This document shows, piece by piece, positions 47,105 through 57,690 of a stretch of DNA of 64,000 nucleotides. Position numbers and translations under genes: made by a program. The stretch is from NCBI GenBank assembly GCA_028751875.1, contig CM054167.1:19704059-19768058 (forward strand), in the 5' to 3' direction. Below the pieces are notes generated by a model. That model was not told the origin of the DNA, did not search any database, and was given only the letters and a program-made list of their open reading frames with translations. This DNA comes from Rapana venosa (lineage: Eukaryota; Mollusca; Gastropoda; Neogastropoda; Muricidae). Position 1 is the first letter of the stretch, and the number at the start of each line of letters is the position of its first letter.

Positions 47105-47400
47105 GGACGGGATAGCTCAGTGGTTGGAGCACTCGCTTTCCCCCAGCCAAGTTAAGCAGCGTCGAGCGTGGTTACCACTTGGATGGGTGACCGTTTGCGT
47201 GCCTTGGCTTCAGTACAGTTCCCCCAGTTCACCCAGCTGTAAATGGGTACCTTGCCTTCTTTAGGGTGAGGGAAGGTAAAGCAGTGAGGGAGAGGAGATG
47301 GGCGCCGCCGCCCTCAATATGCTGGCCCTACAGAAGTGAGGTCTCTGACGCCTTGCTCCCCTACGACCTTATAAGTTATGGGACTCCTTTACCTTTTTAC
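47105..47400 (+). mobile_element. Chimeric tRNA/5S SINE, full length (reference copy)
   Basis: Starts ggacgggatagctcagtggt, a tRNA 5' half with a good A box (tagctcagtgg), then agccaagttaagcagcgtcg and agcgtggttaccacttggat plus gggtgaccg, which match the middle and 3' part of 5S rRNA (A box, intermediate element and C box region). The body contains cacccagctgtaaatgggta and aatatgctggccctacagaa, and the end is ttatgggactcctttacctt. Other copies: 5005-5320, 12712-13000, 43005-43285, 53405-53690, 61217-61505. Confidence 0.85.
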
Positions 47401-47442
47401 CTTTTAGTGCCGTGCAGTCTATACGTGTGTGTTTCGTTGCAG

Positions 47443-47589
47443 ACATCGACGAGTGCTACAGACCCAAGTCGCAGGACAGGACCATGCCGGCCTGTAGCCA
47501 GGTGTGCACCAATACCAAGGGGTCGTACTACTGTCAGTGCGTGGGACCCTACGCCTTGGAACCCGATAGACGAACCTGCAGGATGAGAC
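47443..47589 (+). CDS. Gene 2 exon: calcium-binding EGF domain
   Basis: 147 nt, phase 1 to 1, acceptor gtttcgttgcag, donor gtaagt. [46 protein letters not shown]. The D-I-D-E-C start and S-Y-Y-C core are the calcium-binding EGF consensus. The acceptor lies about 40 bp from the end of the SINE at 47105-47400. Confidence 0.95.
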
Positions 47590-47639
47590 GTAAGTTGGGA
47601 CGACGGTGGTGGTGGTGGAAGCGCAGGCAATAAAAGAAC

Positions 47640-47820
47640 CCGCAGCGACAAAAAGAGTTGTCCCTGGCAAAATTCTGTGAAAGACACTCTGCTAGGGAAA
47701 CTCACAGGCAGACAGGAAAAAGGAAAAAATGATGGGTGGCGCTGCTCTTGTGGCGACGCACTTTCCTTGGGGAAAACAGCCTGAATTTCATGCAGATAAT
47801 CTACAGTGGTATACAATAAT
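47640..47820 (+). mobile_element. SINE family C, 3' half
   Basis: agttgtccctggcaaaattc, ggcgctgctcttgtggcgac, ggggaaaacagcctgaattt. Confidence 0.8.
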
Positions 47821-47824
47821 AATA

Positions 47825-48115
47825 ATAATAATGTATGGAATTTATATAGCGCTGAATTTTGTAAAGCAACAAATCAAAAGCGCTCAGATGACTTTTTTTT
47901 TTTAATATGGAGGATAGTGGAATAAGCACTCATGTGCTTTTTTACATCCAGACCCCGTGTGTATGCGGTTTTGTAAATTTTGACATCTGTTCCCACCGGC
48001 ACACAATGGCCTACTCTTTCGAAAAGCGGAACGGGATTTAACGTGTGCGCAAGATGTTCTGCATGCGTTCGCACACGGAGCCTCGGTTTATAGTCTCATC
48101 CGAAGGACATTACAA
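47825..48115 (-). mobile_element. SINE body A/B, reverse orientation
   Basis: (AAT)n, atggaatttatatagcgctg, then gtccacatt-side segments cacacaatggcctactcttt, gcgcaagatgttctgcatgc and cacacggagcctcggtttat. Confidence 0.8.
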
Positions 48116-48239
48116 AACAAGCAAAAGGGCAGTGATACTGGTTTGCAACCTAATAGTGGAAAAAATTTGGGGGGGGGGGGGGTTAGACCCTTGAAACTTG
48201 GATCCTAGTCAATGCTGGGTGTGTGAGTGCGAATCTTGG

Positions 48240-48500
48240 GGTGAGTTGTCTTTCGGATGAGACTATAAACCGAGGCCCCGTGTGCGAACGCATGCAGAAC
48301 ATCTTGCGCACATGTTAAATCCTGTTCCGCTTTTCGAAAGAGTAGGCCATTGTGTGCCGGTGGGAACGGAAGACAAAATTAACAAAACCGCATACACACG
48401 GGGACTGGATGTAAAAAAAAAAGCACATGAGTGCTTATTCCATTATCCTTTTACAAGATTCAGCGCTATATAAATTCCAAACATTATTATTATTAGTTGG
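48240..48500 (+). mobile_element. SINE body A/B with LINE-like tail
   Basis: tctttcggatgagactataa, gaggccccgtgtgcgaacgc, ttgcgcacatgttaaatcct, then aagattcagcgctatataaa and (ATT)n. Confidence 0.8.
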
Positions 48501-49279
48501 TTTGTTGAGGGTGATACTTTACTGGGATTTTATGTCTTTTGTTCCTTGGCTAGAGCTCAGAAGTTTTCTTTTGTCCTCCACCTTAACCTTGAAGAACTGT
48601 TGCCATCAGATTTGTCTGTGCGCTTCTGTTTGCATGACCAGCGTATCTGTCTGTGCTTATCAGTTTGGGTTTTTTGTTTTTGTTTGTTTTTTTGTTCCTT
48701 GGCTAGTGCTGTGAGGTTCACCAATGGGGAGATTTTGCGTTTACGACTGTTGTGGCCCATTATGGAGGTAGCCACATTCCGTCTTTGGGAATGAAAGATT
48801 TTGATGTACTGAAAAGGTTCTAGAAAGGCCCTTTTACTGGGGTGTCTGATTTGCCAGCTGTTTGTTTATGTTACTCATGCTGGGTATTCCTCTTCTATTT
48901 TTGTCTTTTGTCTTTAGCTTTGCTTTTTATGTCTATCTTTTTGTGTTCACCTCATTCTCTTTGTTCTCTTTTTCTACTACTTCTTCCTCCTCTTATTTTT
49001 CTCGTCCTTTCTTTGGTCTTCTTTATCTTCTTTGTCTTCTTCACTTTGTCTTTTTTTTCTTCCCCTCTGTCTTTCCGTCTCCTTATCCTTTTTCTTCTCT
49101 CCTCCTCCTCCACTTTCTTTCTGCTCTTTGTTTCCTCCTCTTCCTCCTCTTTTCCCATTTCCTCCTTTACAACATGCAAATCTAGGGCGAGGCTGGGAAT
49201 CGAACCCACAACCTCACGGTTTACTTGTTGGCAGGCGAACAGGGATGGGGTGGTTTTTTTAAATTTAATATGAGCAGTT

Positions 49280-49600
49280 TTGGCCCAGGCCAAAAGCTGT
49301 TTCAGTTATTGATGTCAGCTAATTGCCAAGGCCTGCACTAAAATGTTCTGTTGTAAAATGTTGTGTTGAGATTGCCTTCAGCCATGACAAGCTCTTAACA
49401 TAAAACAACCTGCATTCTTCCTTTAAAGGAGACAAAATCCTCTGAAGTTGGAGTATGGCTGCCTATATGGCGAGGTACTTAAAAACAAGTCATACCCACA
49501 AACTTCTCATTCAGTGTGCAATTTCAATCTCACAGTGATTCCTAGGTGGGATGAGTGACGCCCTGAGTGTTAAGCTGGGGAACGCATGACATCAGTTTTA
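49280..49600 (-). mobile_element. SINE family E, reverse orientation
   Basis: caggccaaaagctgtttcag through gattgccttcagccatgaca to ctgagtgttaagctggggaa. It ends about 20 bp before the next exon, so its last part forms the branch-site region of that exon. Confidence 0.8.
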
Positions 49601-49620
49601 CAGGCACATTTTTATTTCAG

Positions 49621-49737
49621 ATCCAGACCCTGTACTTTTGTTGAGTGGACCCAACAGCATTCTGAAGTACAATCTTCGAAGAAGGGGGCTTGCTCTGGAA
49701 ACCGTTCAGAATGGCACAAACTTTGTTGTGGACATGG
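49621..49737 (+). CDS. Gene 2 exon: propeller 1, first blade
   Basis: 117 nt, phase 1 to 1, acceptor ttttatttcag, donor gtaagt. PDPVLLLSGPNSILKYNLRR, RGLALETVQNGTNFVVDMG. The LLLSGPNSILKY strand is the usual start of an LDLR-type propeller. An N-glycosylation site, NGT, is present. Confidence 0.9.
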
Positions 49738-50160
49738 GTAAGTGTGTGTGTTGTGTGTGTGTGTTGTGTTGTGTGTGGTGGGAGGTGTTTGTGGTGTGTG
49801 TGTTTGTGTGTGTGTGTGGTGTGTGGGTATGTGGTGTGGAGAGTGTGTGGTGTGTGTGTGGTGTGGTGGGTATGTGTGGTGTGATGGGTGTTGGTGTGTG
49901 GTGTGGTGTGTGAGTTGTGTGTGGTGTGGTGTGTGAGGGGTGAGTTGTGTGTGGTGTGGTGTGTGAGTTGTGTGTGGTGTGTGAGTTGTGTGAGGGGTGA
50001 GTTGTGTGTGGTGTGGTGGGTATGTGTGGTGTGGTGGGTGTGTAGTGTTTGTGTGTGGTGTTGGTGTTGGTGTGTGGTGTGGATGGTGGTGTGGGTGGTG
50101 GTGTGTGTGGGGGGGTGCAGGTGTGGGGGTGTGTGGGTGTGGTTGTGTGTGTGCACGTGC
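49738..50160. repeat. GT-rich minisatellite starting at the splice donor
   Basis: The donor gtaagtgtgtgtgttgtgtg runs straight into about 420 bp of irregular gtgtggtgtgtgagttgtgt units. The His/Thr/Pro-rich minus-strand ORFs over it (up to 218 codons) are artefacts. Confidence 0.9.
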
Positions 50161-50477
50161 ATGCATGTGAAGTAGGGAACAAAACCTTTTAAATTTGTCA
50201 TCTAAATGCTTTCCAACATGTAACGTAAGAGAATAAATTTTATGCAGAGAATAAGTAATGTATTGCAATATGACATTTGATATTGTTCATATGTGTAATA
50301 TTTTCTGTTTAATAAAATCCAAATTGTAGCGAGTTTTAAAAAAAATCCTGTGTCGGGTGGCCAGCCACAGCCAACACTGTACCAGAATTAACACCTAGAG
50401 CGCTACACCATAGTCTTCCGAGACTGACGGCTGCCGTCATCAAAAACTATAATAAATGATTTTACTTTATTGTGCAG

Positions 50478-50594
50478 ATGTGGATTGTGGCAGTCGTCGC
50501 TTGTTCTGGATCGACTACAGCGACAACAGAATTTACTACGTCGAACTGACATGGGAAAACACTCTTCTGGATAAACCTGTCTATGTGAATGTTG
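50478..50594 (+). CDS. Gene 2 exon: propeller 1, YWTD-type blade
   Basis: 117 nt, phase 1 to 1, acceptor ttattgtgcag, donor gtgagt. DVDCGSRRLFWIDYSDNRIY, YVELTWENTLLDKPVYVNVG. LFWIDYSDNRI is the YWTD signature. Confidence 0.95.
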
Positions 50595-51004
50595 GTGAGT
50601 GATCACCCTTTCAGTTTGTTGTTGTTGTTCTTGTTGCTTTTCATTGTTTTTCCTTTTTTTTTCTTTGTTTTTCTTTTCCGTTTTTGTTTTTGTTCTTTCT
50701 TTTTCATTCATTTACTTTTTTTTCCTTTGTGTCATTTTATTCTGTGTCTTTCATTCTTTCTTTGATTCAGTATTTCATTCTTTTGTACTTTCATTCTTTC
50801 TTTATTCCTTTCTTTTCTTCTTATCCTTGAGTGGTTGTAGATTTAGAAACATGTTCTTTAATTTTTCATCTATAGTCTGTACTAAAAGCTAGGCCCTCAG
50901 TTCATAAATTTGTTGTCCAGCTATTTTATTGGCACACACACACACACCATGCATGCACGCGGGCAAACGAGCATGTGCGCATACACACACATACAATTTC
51001 TGTC

Positions 51005-51067
51005 ATATTTACACATACCCTCACTCACTCACTCACTCACTCACTCACTCACTCACTCACTCACTCA
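51005..51067. repeat. (ACTC)n microsatellite
   Basis: About 13 tetranucleotide units, flanked by CA-rich DNA to about 51290. Confidence 0.95.
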
Positions 51068-51429
51068 CCTGCACACACACAATTTCTCTCATATTTACAC
51101 ACACACACAAAAACAAACACATATACACACACATACACGCACAAACTATCACTTTTTGGTGGAAGGACGTTAAACTGAGGAACTAACACGCACGCACGCA
51201 CACACGCACACACACACATTCACACACTCTCAAATTCAAACACACACATTCACACACACACATGACACACACACACACCATACACTCTTACCCCTCCTCC
51301 TCTTACCCCCCTCCTCCCACCCTACCCCTTCCTCCCTCCCCCCTACCCCTTCCTCCCTCCCCCCTCCCAAAGAAAGAAAAACAACAAAAAAATGGTTTTG
51401 CTACATGTGTACATTGTTGACAAACACAG

Positions 51430-51604
51430 GCCTGACCAGCCCAAAGGCGTTGTCGTTTAACTGGCACGCAGACCTGCTATACATCCTGGACAGCTTCCAC
51501 GGCACCATCGTGGCCTGCACTGTGGAGGGGCTAGCCTGTGCGGAGGTGGTGGATGGCCTGAAGAACAGGCTCCCGGGGGATCTGCTGGTCGATCCCTTAT
51601 CCAG
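51430..51604 (+). CDS. Gene 2 exon: propeller 1, blade 3
   Basis: 175 nt, phase 1 to 2, acceptor acaaacacag, donor gtagtc. LTSPKALSFNWHADLLYILD, SFHGTIVACTVEGLACAEVV, KNRLPGDLLVDPLSR. LLYILDSFHGTI is a divergent YWTD strand. The end of the exon with the donor is duplicated 71 bp downstream. Confidence 0.95.
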
Positions 51605-51690
51605 GTAGTCTAATAATAATAATAATAATAATGTATGGAATTTATATAGCATTTATATAGCGACCCCTTATCCAGGTAGTCTAATAATAG
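51605..51690 (+). repeat. 71-bp tandem duplication of the exon end and donor
   Basis: cccttatccaggtagtctaa at 51594 recurs at 51665, with (AAT)n and atggaatttatatagc after each. The second donor is a decoy or an alternative 5' splice site that would insert 71 nt and shift the frame. Confidence 0.85.
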
Positions 51691-51714
51691 TAATAATAAT
51701 AATAATAGTAATGT

Positions 51715-52062
51715 ATGGAATTTATATAGCGCTGAATCTTGTAAAGCAACAAATCAAAGCGCTCAGATTTTTCTCTTTTTTAAATGCGTGTGTATGCAGG
51801 TTTTTTAAAAAAAAGAATGGTCATCTGTTCCCACCGGCACACAATGGCCTACTCTTTCGAACAGCGGAACAGGATTTAACGTGTGCGCAAGATGTTCTGC
51901 ATGCATTTGCACACGGGGTCTTGGTTTATAGTCTCATCCGAAGGATTTTGACATTCAGTTCGATTTTTTTGGTCAAACTGGGAAGAAAGGGCGAGGCTGG
52001 GAATCGAACCCAGAACCTCACGGTTTACTTGTTGGCGTCTTAACCATCCTGCCACCTTCCTT
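51715..52062 (-). mobile_element. SINE family B, full length, reverse orientation
   Basis: atggaatttatatagcgctg tail, body, and head complement gggaatcgaacccagaacct, cacggtttacttgttggcgt, aaccatcctgccaccttcct. Confidence 0.9.
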
Positions 52063-52069
52063 CTCAGGT

Positions 52070-52405
52070 ACTCTGGCCCAGGCCAAAAGCTTTTGTCAGT
52101 TATCAATGTCAGCTAATTTTCCAAAGCCCTACTCTAAAATGTTGTGTTGAGATTGCCTTTAGCCATGACAAGCTCTTAACATGACAAACCTGTATTCTCC
52201 TTTAAAGGGGGAAAAAATCCTCTGAAGTCTGAGTATGGCTGCCTATAATATGGTGAGGTACTTAAAAACAGTTATGCATGCACAAATTTCTCATTCAGTG
52301 TGCAATTTCCAGTCTCACAGTGATTCCTAGGTGTGGATGAGTGAGGCAGAGTGTACATTCTTGGTGACCCCTAGATTGTTGAGCTGAGGAACACACAACA
52401 CCCAT
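52070..52405 (-). mobile_element. SINE family E, reverse orientation
   Basis: cccaggccaaaagcttttgt, ttgcctttagccatgacaag, gtatggctgcctataatatg, ttctcattcagtgtgcaatt, gattcctaggtgtggatgag. Confidence 0.8.
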
Positions 52406-52544
52406 GTATTCTTCAGAAATTCTTCAGCAGCTACCGCTGTGTGTCGTCAGCAAAAATTTTATTGTGCTGCTGTTATGAGCGCCTGAAGTTTGGCCCAGTG
52501 CATCCAACTTCAGTGTGGGAGAGAATTATCTATTAATGACTGTG

Positions 52545-53190
52545 TGGGGTTAATGACCAGAAGCTGGAAACAGTTCAAAGCTTCAAGTACCTGGGAGCCA
52601 TTGTATCAGACCAGGGATCCAAGCCAGAAGTAGTATGCAGGACTGCACAGACAATAACAGCACTGTCAAAACTAAACACCATCTGGAGAGATAAAAATAT
52701 CTCGCTTATCTCCAAGATCAGACTAATGCGCTCCCTTGTCATATCCATATTTCTGTATGCCTGTGAATCATGGACCCTGACTGCAGATTTGGAGAGAAGA
52801 GTACAGGCGGTGGAGATGAGATGCTTTCGGATACTCCTTGGCATCTCCTACAAAGACCACATAAGCAACGAAAGCGTGCATAACAGAATCCAGCAAACCA
52901 TTGGACCCTATGAGAACCTTCTAACGATGGTGAAAAAGCGTAAACTTAAATGGTATGGGCATGTCACAAGATCCCAAGGACTTGCAAAGACAATTTTACA
53001 AGTCACTGTCCAAGGAGGAAGAAGAAGAGGCAGACCAAGGAAGAGCTGGGAGGATAACATCAGCGAATGGACAGGCCTAGAACTCAACAAAACCCTGAGA
53101 AAGGCAGAACAGAGAGAGGAATGGAGGGAACTGGTTGAGTCTTTGAGGGTGCCCCCACGGTCGTCAGACTACGGGACAGATAGAGTAGGG
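52545..53190 (+). mobile_element. LINE C-terminal fragment (longer copy)
   Basis: A frame open from 52726 (and further upstream in another start) contains SIFLYACESWTLTADLERRV, EMRCFRILLGISYKDHISNE, KKRKLKWYGHVTRSQGLAK and GRPRKSWEDNISEWTGLELN. Ends in gacagatagagta. Near-identical to 10515-10975, so this family has been active recently. Confidence 0.85.
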
Positions 53191-53404
53191 AAAAAAAGCA
53201 GGAGAATAGATCAAAAAGGCAAAAGACAAGAAGGCAGCAGGGGAAAAATAAAGGAAAGAGGCAGAAAGAAAGAGGGATGAAAAAAGAGGGAATTCTTAGC
53301 AAAGAATTTCTGGAAAGTGGGATATTTATACTGACTGCCCTGCCCCTCCCCTCCCCCCAGCATCTCTATAGGGGAATATTCTGTAGAACTCATCTCAGGA
53401 TTTA

Positions 53405-53690
53405 TTTTGTGAGCATTAGTGGTGAGAGCACTCGCTCTCCCCAAGCTAAGGTTAAGCAGCGTTGAGTGTGGTTGCCTCACGGATAGGTGACTGTTCATTC
53501 ACTAAGGTCGTCATTACAGTCCTCCCGCCTTGCCCCCCTCCCCAGTTCACCCAGCTGTACATGGATACCTGCCCTTTTTAGGGACAGGGGTAGAAGGTAA
53601 GGCAATGAGGGAGAGGAGATGGGCACCGCCCTCAAAATGCTGGCCTCTAGAGAAGCTGAGGTCTCTGACACCTGTCTTCTTAATGCCTAC
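53405..53690 (+). mobile_element. Chimeric tRNA/5S SINE, divergent
   Basis: gagagcactcgctctcccca, aaggttaagcagcgttgagt, cacccagctgtacatggata, aaaatgctggcctctagaga. Confidence 0.75.
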
Positions 53691-53734
53691 ACTGAACATT
53701 CTCATTATTAGAGGTATCTTAACCTATTTTTTTG

Positions 53735-53930
53735 TTTAGTTTTTAGATAAGATTTTCAGTTTTGTCATTGTGCAACTATGAAGTGATAAAATCACATCTA
53801 TAGGTGAGGAGTACTGAAGTGGGAATCTTTGCTTTCCTATTGCTATTGTGATGGACATGAATTGAGCATGTATTTTCTCTCTCTCTCTGCCTCTCTCTCT
53901 CTGTCTCTCTCTGTCTGTATGTCTCTCTCT
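53735..53930 (+). mobile_element. Retroelement leader fragment (same family as 8401-9560)
   Basis: gataagattttcagttttgt, caactatgaagtgataaaat, gcta ttgtgatggacatgaatt and a (CT)n tract, i.e. the 5' end only. Further leader copies: 41945-42062, 57740-57812 and 58095-58330. Confidence 0.7.
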
Positions 53931-54651
53931 TGTTGTTGGCTAGTCTCCTGTGTTTTCTTTGGCGTTTCCTTTCTTCTGGAGTATCTTACATAGTTGTGTT
54001 TGCCATTCAGATGAAGTGGTTGAGATTTTAACTCAACAATGTGGGCAAATCTAGCGTGACTCGGTCTAGAGTCCGGTGCTAAAATCGGCATGCCCCTTCC
54101 TTTACCCTCACACCCCTCCCTTTTCTTCACTCTCCTGGTTTTCTACGCCGTTACATTAAGGCACAAAGCTGCCAAGTCCAAAAGCAGTCAGTTCCTGCCA
54201 GTAATTCAGTTGGTTTTTGTCATAACTTTTCATAGAATTGTCCAATCTTCACCCTGTTCTTTTTTTCACGGGGCGTTAATCCAGCATAACTCGGTGAAGG
54301 GCCCTGTGTTAGATTGTCCCCTTTCTTTTACAGTCCAGAAGCGGTCAGTTTCTGCTATAAGTAGCACCAGCTGGGATGGAATGGATAGCAGCTGAGAGGA
54401 GCTGAAAGTGGGGGAAACTGACAGCTGTGTTATTTTTTGGGTATTGAATAAGCCTTTTTATTGCAAATTGATATGTTAACAACCCCAAAAATTAACCTGC
54501 GGTGCAATGCGACTATTATGTGGTGGAGTGTCATATACGTTATTATCTACATATCCCACAGTGTGCAAATTCAACATCACTAGATCAACTGTGCCAAATT
54601 ATGCCCCTTCTTCCTTTTACCTAGTCCAAGTGTGGTCAGTTTCTGCTTTAA

Positions 54652-55740
54652 CTACTAGACTGCCCCACCCCGGAAATTTTCCGGGGCTAAATGTGCACCC
54701 TAGCCTACAACTCGGAAAATTTCCGGGGTGTCGAACCAAAGTAAACAGCCAGCTTCCTTGACTACAGTTAAAGGGAAAAAACTCCAAAATTAGTGGAGAT
54801 CACTCTCCTGTTGCTTGGCAACATCCAGCTGCAAAAACCCTGGCAAAAACGATCGTTTTTTAGCTCGTATTTTGTGTTTTTATGCATGACTGCTTGTGAA
54901 GTTCTTGTTCAAAATGGCTGACACTTCTTGTTGAAAGTACCACAAACTTTACACAGCTGAAAAAGTGGCAAATAAAACTTAAGATATACCTCACAGTTCT
55001 GAAAATGATTGTGTATGATTCAGGAGATAGTGCATTTAAAAAAAAAGTGAATGAGATTTGGCCTGGACTTAATGTTTGACGTGATTGAGATCAGGGGTAC
55101 TCAGAATGACAGTGGTGATGAAGAAAGTGCATTTTTGGTCGATTTTTTGACATTTTAAATATAGTTTCGCAGTGAAATATTATGCTAATTTGAGCTTGCC
55201 TCGAAGCAATCTACCATATATATACTGTCAAATAGGTAGACTATCAGGGTTATTCATGCAGTAGTTTCTGAGTAAGAGGGATATGAACATAGCAAGTGGT
55301 ACATAAGAATTTTATTTTGGCCACCAGTGCTGAGCTTTATCACAGTTCTTGATTAAACCATTGACGCTGGGGGCAACAGCACAGTGAAAGGCTGTATGAC
55401 CAGTGGCTTTTCCACTCATGGAATTCCACTTTACAGCTTAGTCTTTAGTGATCGACTATGACTCTCTGACTAGGAGGCTTGACTTGCACAGTCCTTATGT
55501 GCTGCAGCCCTGGGGGCTAGTTGGCCTTTGGAGAACATCTCCAACGCTGACTGTCCTTATGCCCACTTGGCCGAAGAGAGTGGGGATGTGCTGTGGGCAA
55601 GGCATCTCCACTACAATCAAATTTCTGCCCAGTTTCCGAAACAGCAGCTGCCTCCTCTGTTTTGGAGGTCATCGCCGAAAACGACGGACTAACATATGAT
55701 TCCCGGCATATAGGGTGCACTTGCACTGGGCAGTTAAGAG
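54652..55740. mobile_element. Non-autonomous piggyBac-like element, reverse, with a nested family F insert
   Basis: Starts after TTAA (54648-54651) with ctactagactgcccc, has ttttccggggctaaatgtgc, and resumes after the insert with ggcatatagggtgcacttgc and actgggcagttaagag. The insert (about 55325-55695) is a family F copy. The right TTAA has decayed to atta. Flanks are a repeat also present at 600-730. Confidence 0.8.
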
Positions 55741-55835
55741 ATGAATTAGCACCAGCTGGGCTGGCTGGGATGGAACTGATAACAGCTGAAAGTTTGGGAG
55801 AGAAGCTGAGGGCTGTGGTGCGTGTGGTTGGGCAG

Positions 55836-56055
55836 GTCCATTTACTGGGTGGAGAACCAGCACCCTCCAGCCATAATGCGCAGCGACCTGGACGGCAGGA
55901 ACAGGGAGACGTTCCTGGACACGGACGTCAGCAGCATGGCGCACCTGACCATCGACTACCCCACCCGCCAGCTCTACTGGGCAGACACCGGCAAGGAGAT
56001 GATCCTCCAGCTGCCTCTGGACGCTCCGGCCGCAAACCGCTCCAAGTCGGTTCGG
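55836..56055 (+). CDS. Gene 2 exon: propeller 1, blades 4 and 5
   Basis: 220 nt, phase 2 to 0, acceptor ggttgggcag, donor gtaagt. SIYWVENQHPPAIMRSDLDG, RNRETFLDTDVSSMAHLTID, YPTRQLYWADTGKEMILQLP, DAPAANRSKSVR. IYWVE and LYWAD are two YWTD motifs. NRS is a possible N-glycosylation site. Confidence 0.95.
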
Positions 56056-56496
56056 GTAAGTTTAAAAAAAAAAAAAAAAAAAAAGTTTTAAAACCCTGTT
56101 TTTGGTTTAGAGCTCTGGAGTTGGTTCACCGGAGGTGAGATTTTGTGTGTGTGTGACCGTTCCCCTCCCTCCCCCCCACCTCAGTCATTTAGGTAGCTGC
56201 ATTCCGACTTTGGGGATGTATGCCGGGTATGTTTATGTTTCCGTAACCCACCGAACACTGCAGCAACGATGATGATTATGATGATGATAATAGTATGATG
56301 ATAATAATAAATTATAATAAGAATTGATGATGGAGTCTCCCGTCGTATCGACGGATGAGTAGGCAGGCAGGCTTATCTGTCAGAATGTATCCTCGTATGG
56401 GAGAAGAGGCCGATTCTGGTTGCACAGCACTTCCCACAGGTGTTGCAAGGGAAAGCGTCTCCAGAAGTTGAGCCCTGCTTCCTTCGCTTTAAGAAT

Positions 56497-56880
56497 AATG
56501 CTAATAATAATAATACAGCACTATTTTTTGGGGTGTAAAACTGATTTTGCGATATCCTTGCGCAGATGTTCACCAAGGTGAACGTTGCTGCAGCAACGAT
56601 GATGATTATGATCATAATAATAGTATGATGATAATAATGAAAATTATAATAAGAATAATGCTAATAATAATACAGCACTATTTTTTTTGGGTGTAAAACT
56701 GATTTTGCGATATCCTTGCGCAGATGTTCACCAAGGTGAACGTTGCTGCAGCAACGCTGATGATTATGATCATAATAATAGTATGATGATAATAATGAAA
56801 ATTGTAATAAGAATAATGCTAATAATAATACAGCACTATTTTTTTGGGTGTAAAACTGATTTTGCGATATCCTTGCGCAG
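56497..56880 (+). repeat. About 157-bp tandem duplication containing the acceptor and start of the next exon
   Basis: gatatccttgcgcagatgtt followed by caccaaggtga occurs at 56551, 56709 and (real exon) 56866. Each unit also has (AAT)-rich sequence, tacagcactatttttt and ctgcagcaacg. The two upstream copies are complete decoy 3' splice sites followed by the first 16 exon bases. Confidence 0.9.
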
Positions 56881-57073
56881 ATGTTCACCAAGGTGAAGGT
56901 CTATCACCCCACAGCGCTGGCTGTGGTGGAGGATTGGTTGATCTGGGCGGAGATGAAGTCTGGCATCGTGATGAAGGCCAACAAATGGACGGGCGGCGAT
57001 CGACAGCGCATTTTCAAGCATGACGAATTTGTAACGCGGGCGATCGCCATGCACCCTGCGCTGCAGCCGGATG
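56881..57073 (+). CDS. Gene 2 exon: propeller 1, blade 6
   Basis: 193 nt, phase 0 to 1, acceptor ccttgcgcag, donor gtttgt (weak). MFTKVKVYHPTALAVVEDWL, IWAEMKSGIVMKANKWTGGD, RQRIFKHDEFVTRAIAMHP. LIWAEMKSGIVMKA is the blade strand. Confidence 0.95.
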
Positions 57074-57690
57074 GTTTGTCAATTTTGATTGAACGGCTTG
57101 TCCACTGATGTTGTTTTTGATTGGTTGATTTGTAAGCTTGTCCCCTGATGTTGTTTTTGATTGGTCGATTTGTAAGCTTGTCCCCTGATGTTTTTGATTG
57201 GTTGATTTGTAGACTTGACTGATGTTTTTGATTGGTTGATTTGTAAACTTGTCCAGTGATGTCGTTTTTGATTGGTTGATTTGTAAACTTGTCCAGTGAT
57301 GTTGTTTTTGATTGGTTGATTTGTAAGCTTGTCCCCTGATGTTGTTTTTGATTGGTTGATTTGTAAGCTTGTCCCCTGATGTTGTTTTTGATTGGTTGAT
57401 TTGTAGACTTGACTGATGTTTTTGATTGGTTGATTTGTAAACTTGTCCAGTGATGTCGTTTTTGATTGGTTGATTTGTAAACTTGTCCAGTGATGTCGTT
57501 TTTGATTGGTTGATTTGTAAACTTGTCTGGTGATGTTTTTGATTGGTTGATTTGTAAACTTGTCTGGTGATGTTTTTGATTGGTTGATTTGTAAACTTGT
57601 CCAGTGATGTTGTTTTTGATTGGTGGATTTGCAAAGTTGTCCACTGATGTATGTTGTTTTTGATTGGTTGATTTGTAAACTTGTCTGTGT
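57070..57690 (+). repeat. About 40-bp minisatellite starting at the splice donor, about 15 units
   Basis: Unit gatgttgtttttgattggtt gatttgtaagcttgtcccct, with 32-40-bp length variants. The first, divergent unit overlaps the exon end (gatg) and the donor. The 228- and 246-codon minus ORFs with repeated FTNQPIKN and YKSTNQK come from this array and are not genes. Confidence 0.9.

Noticed and set aside
47105..47200. A 5S rRNA or tRNA gene
   Set aside because: The 5S-like and tRNA-like blocks are embedded in a dispersed repeat with at least six copies and cannot fold as complete RNAs; a SINE explains them.
48842..49293. 143-codon Leu/Phe/Ser-rich ORF and its antisense Lys/Glu-rich ORF
   Set aside because: Low-complexity pyrimidine-rich DNA; composition explains both strands, with no splice-supported exon.
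49612..50268. His/Thr/Pro-rich ORFs up to 218 codons on the minus strand
   Set aside because: They are translations of the GT-rich intronic array after the propeller blade 1 exon, in three overlapping frames.
52440..53280. A host gene at the 184-codon plus ORF
   Set aside because: Near-identical second copy at 10515-10975 and a WYGHV/RGRPRKSW pattern identify a LINE C-terminus.
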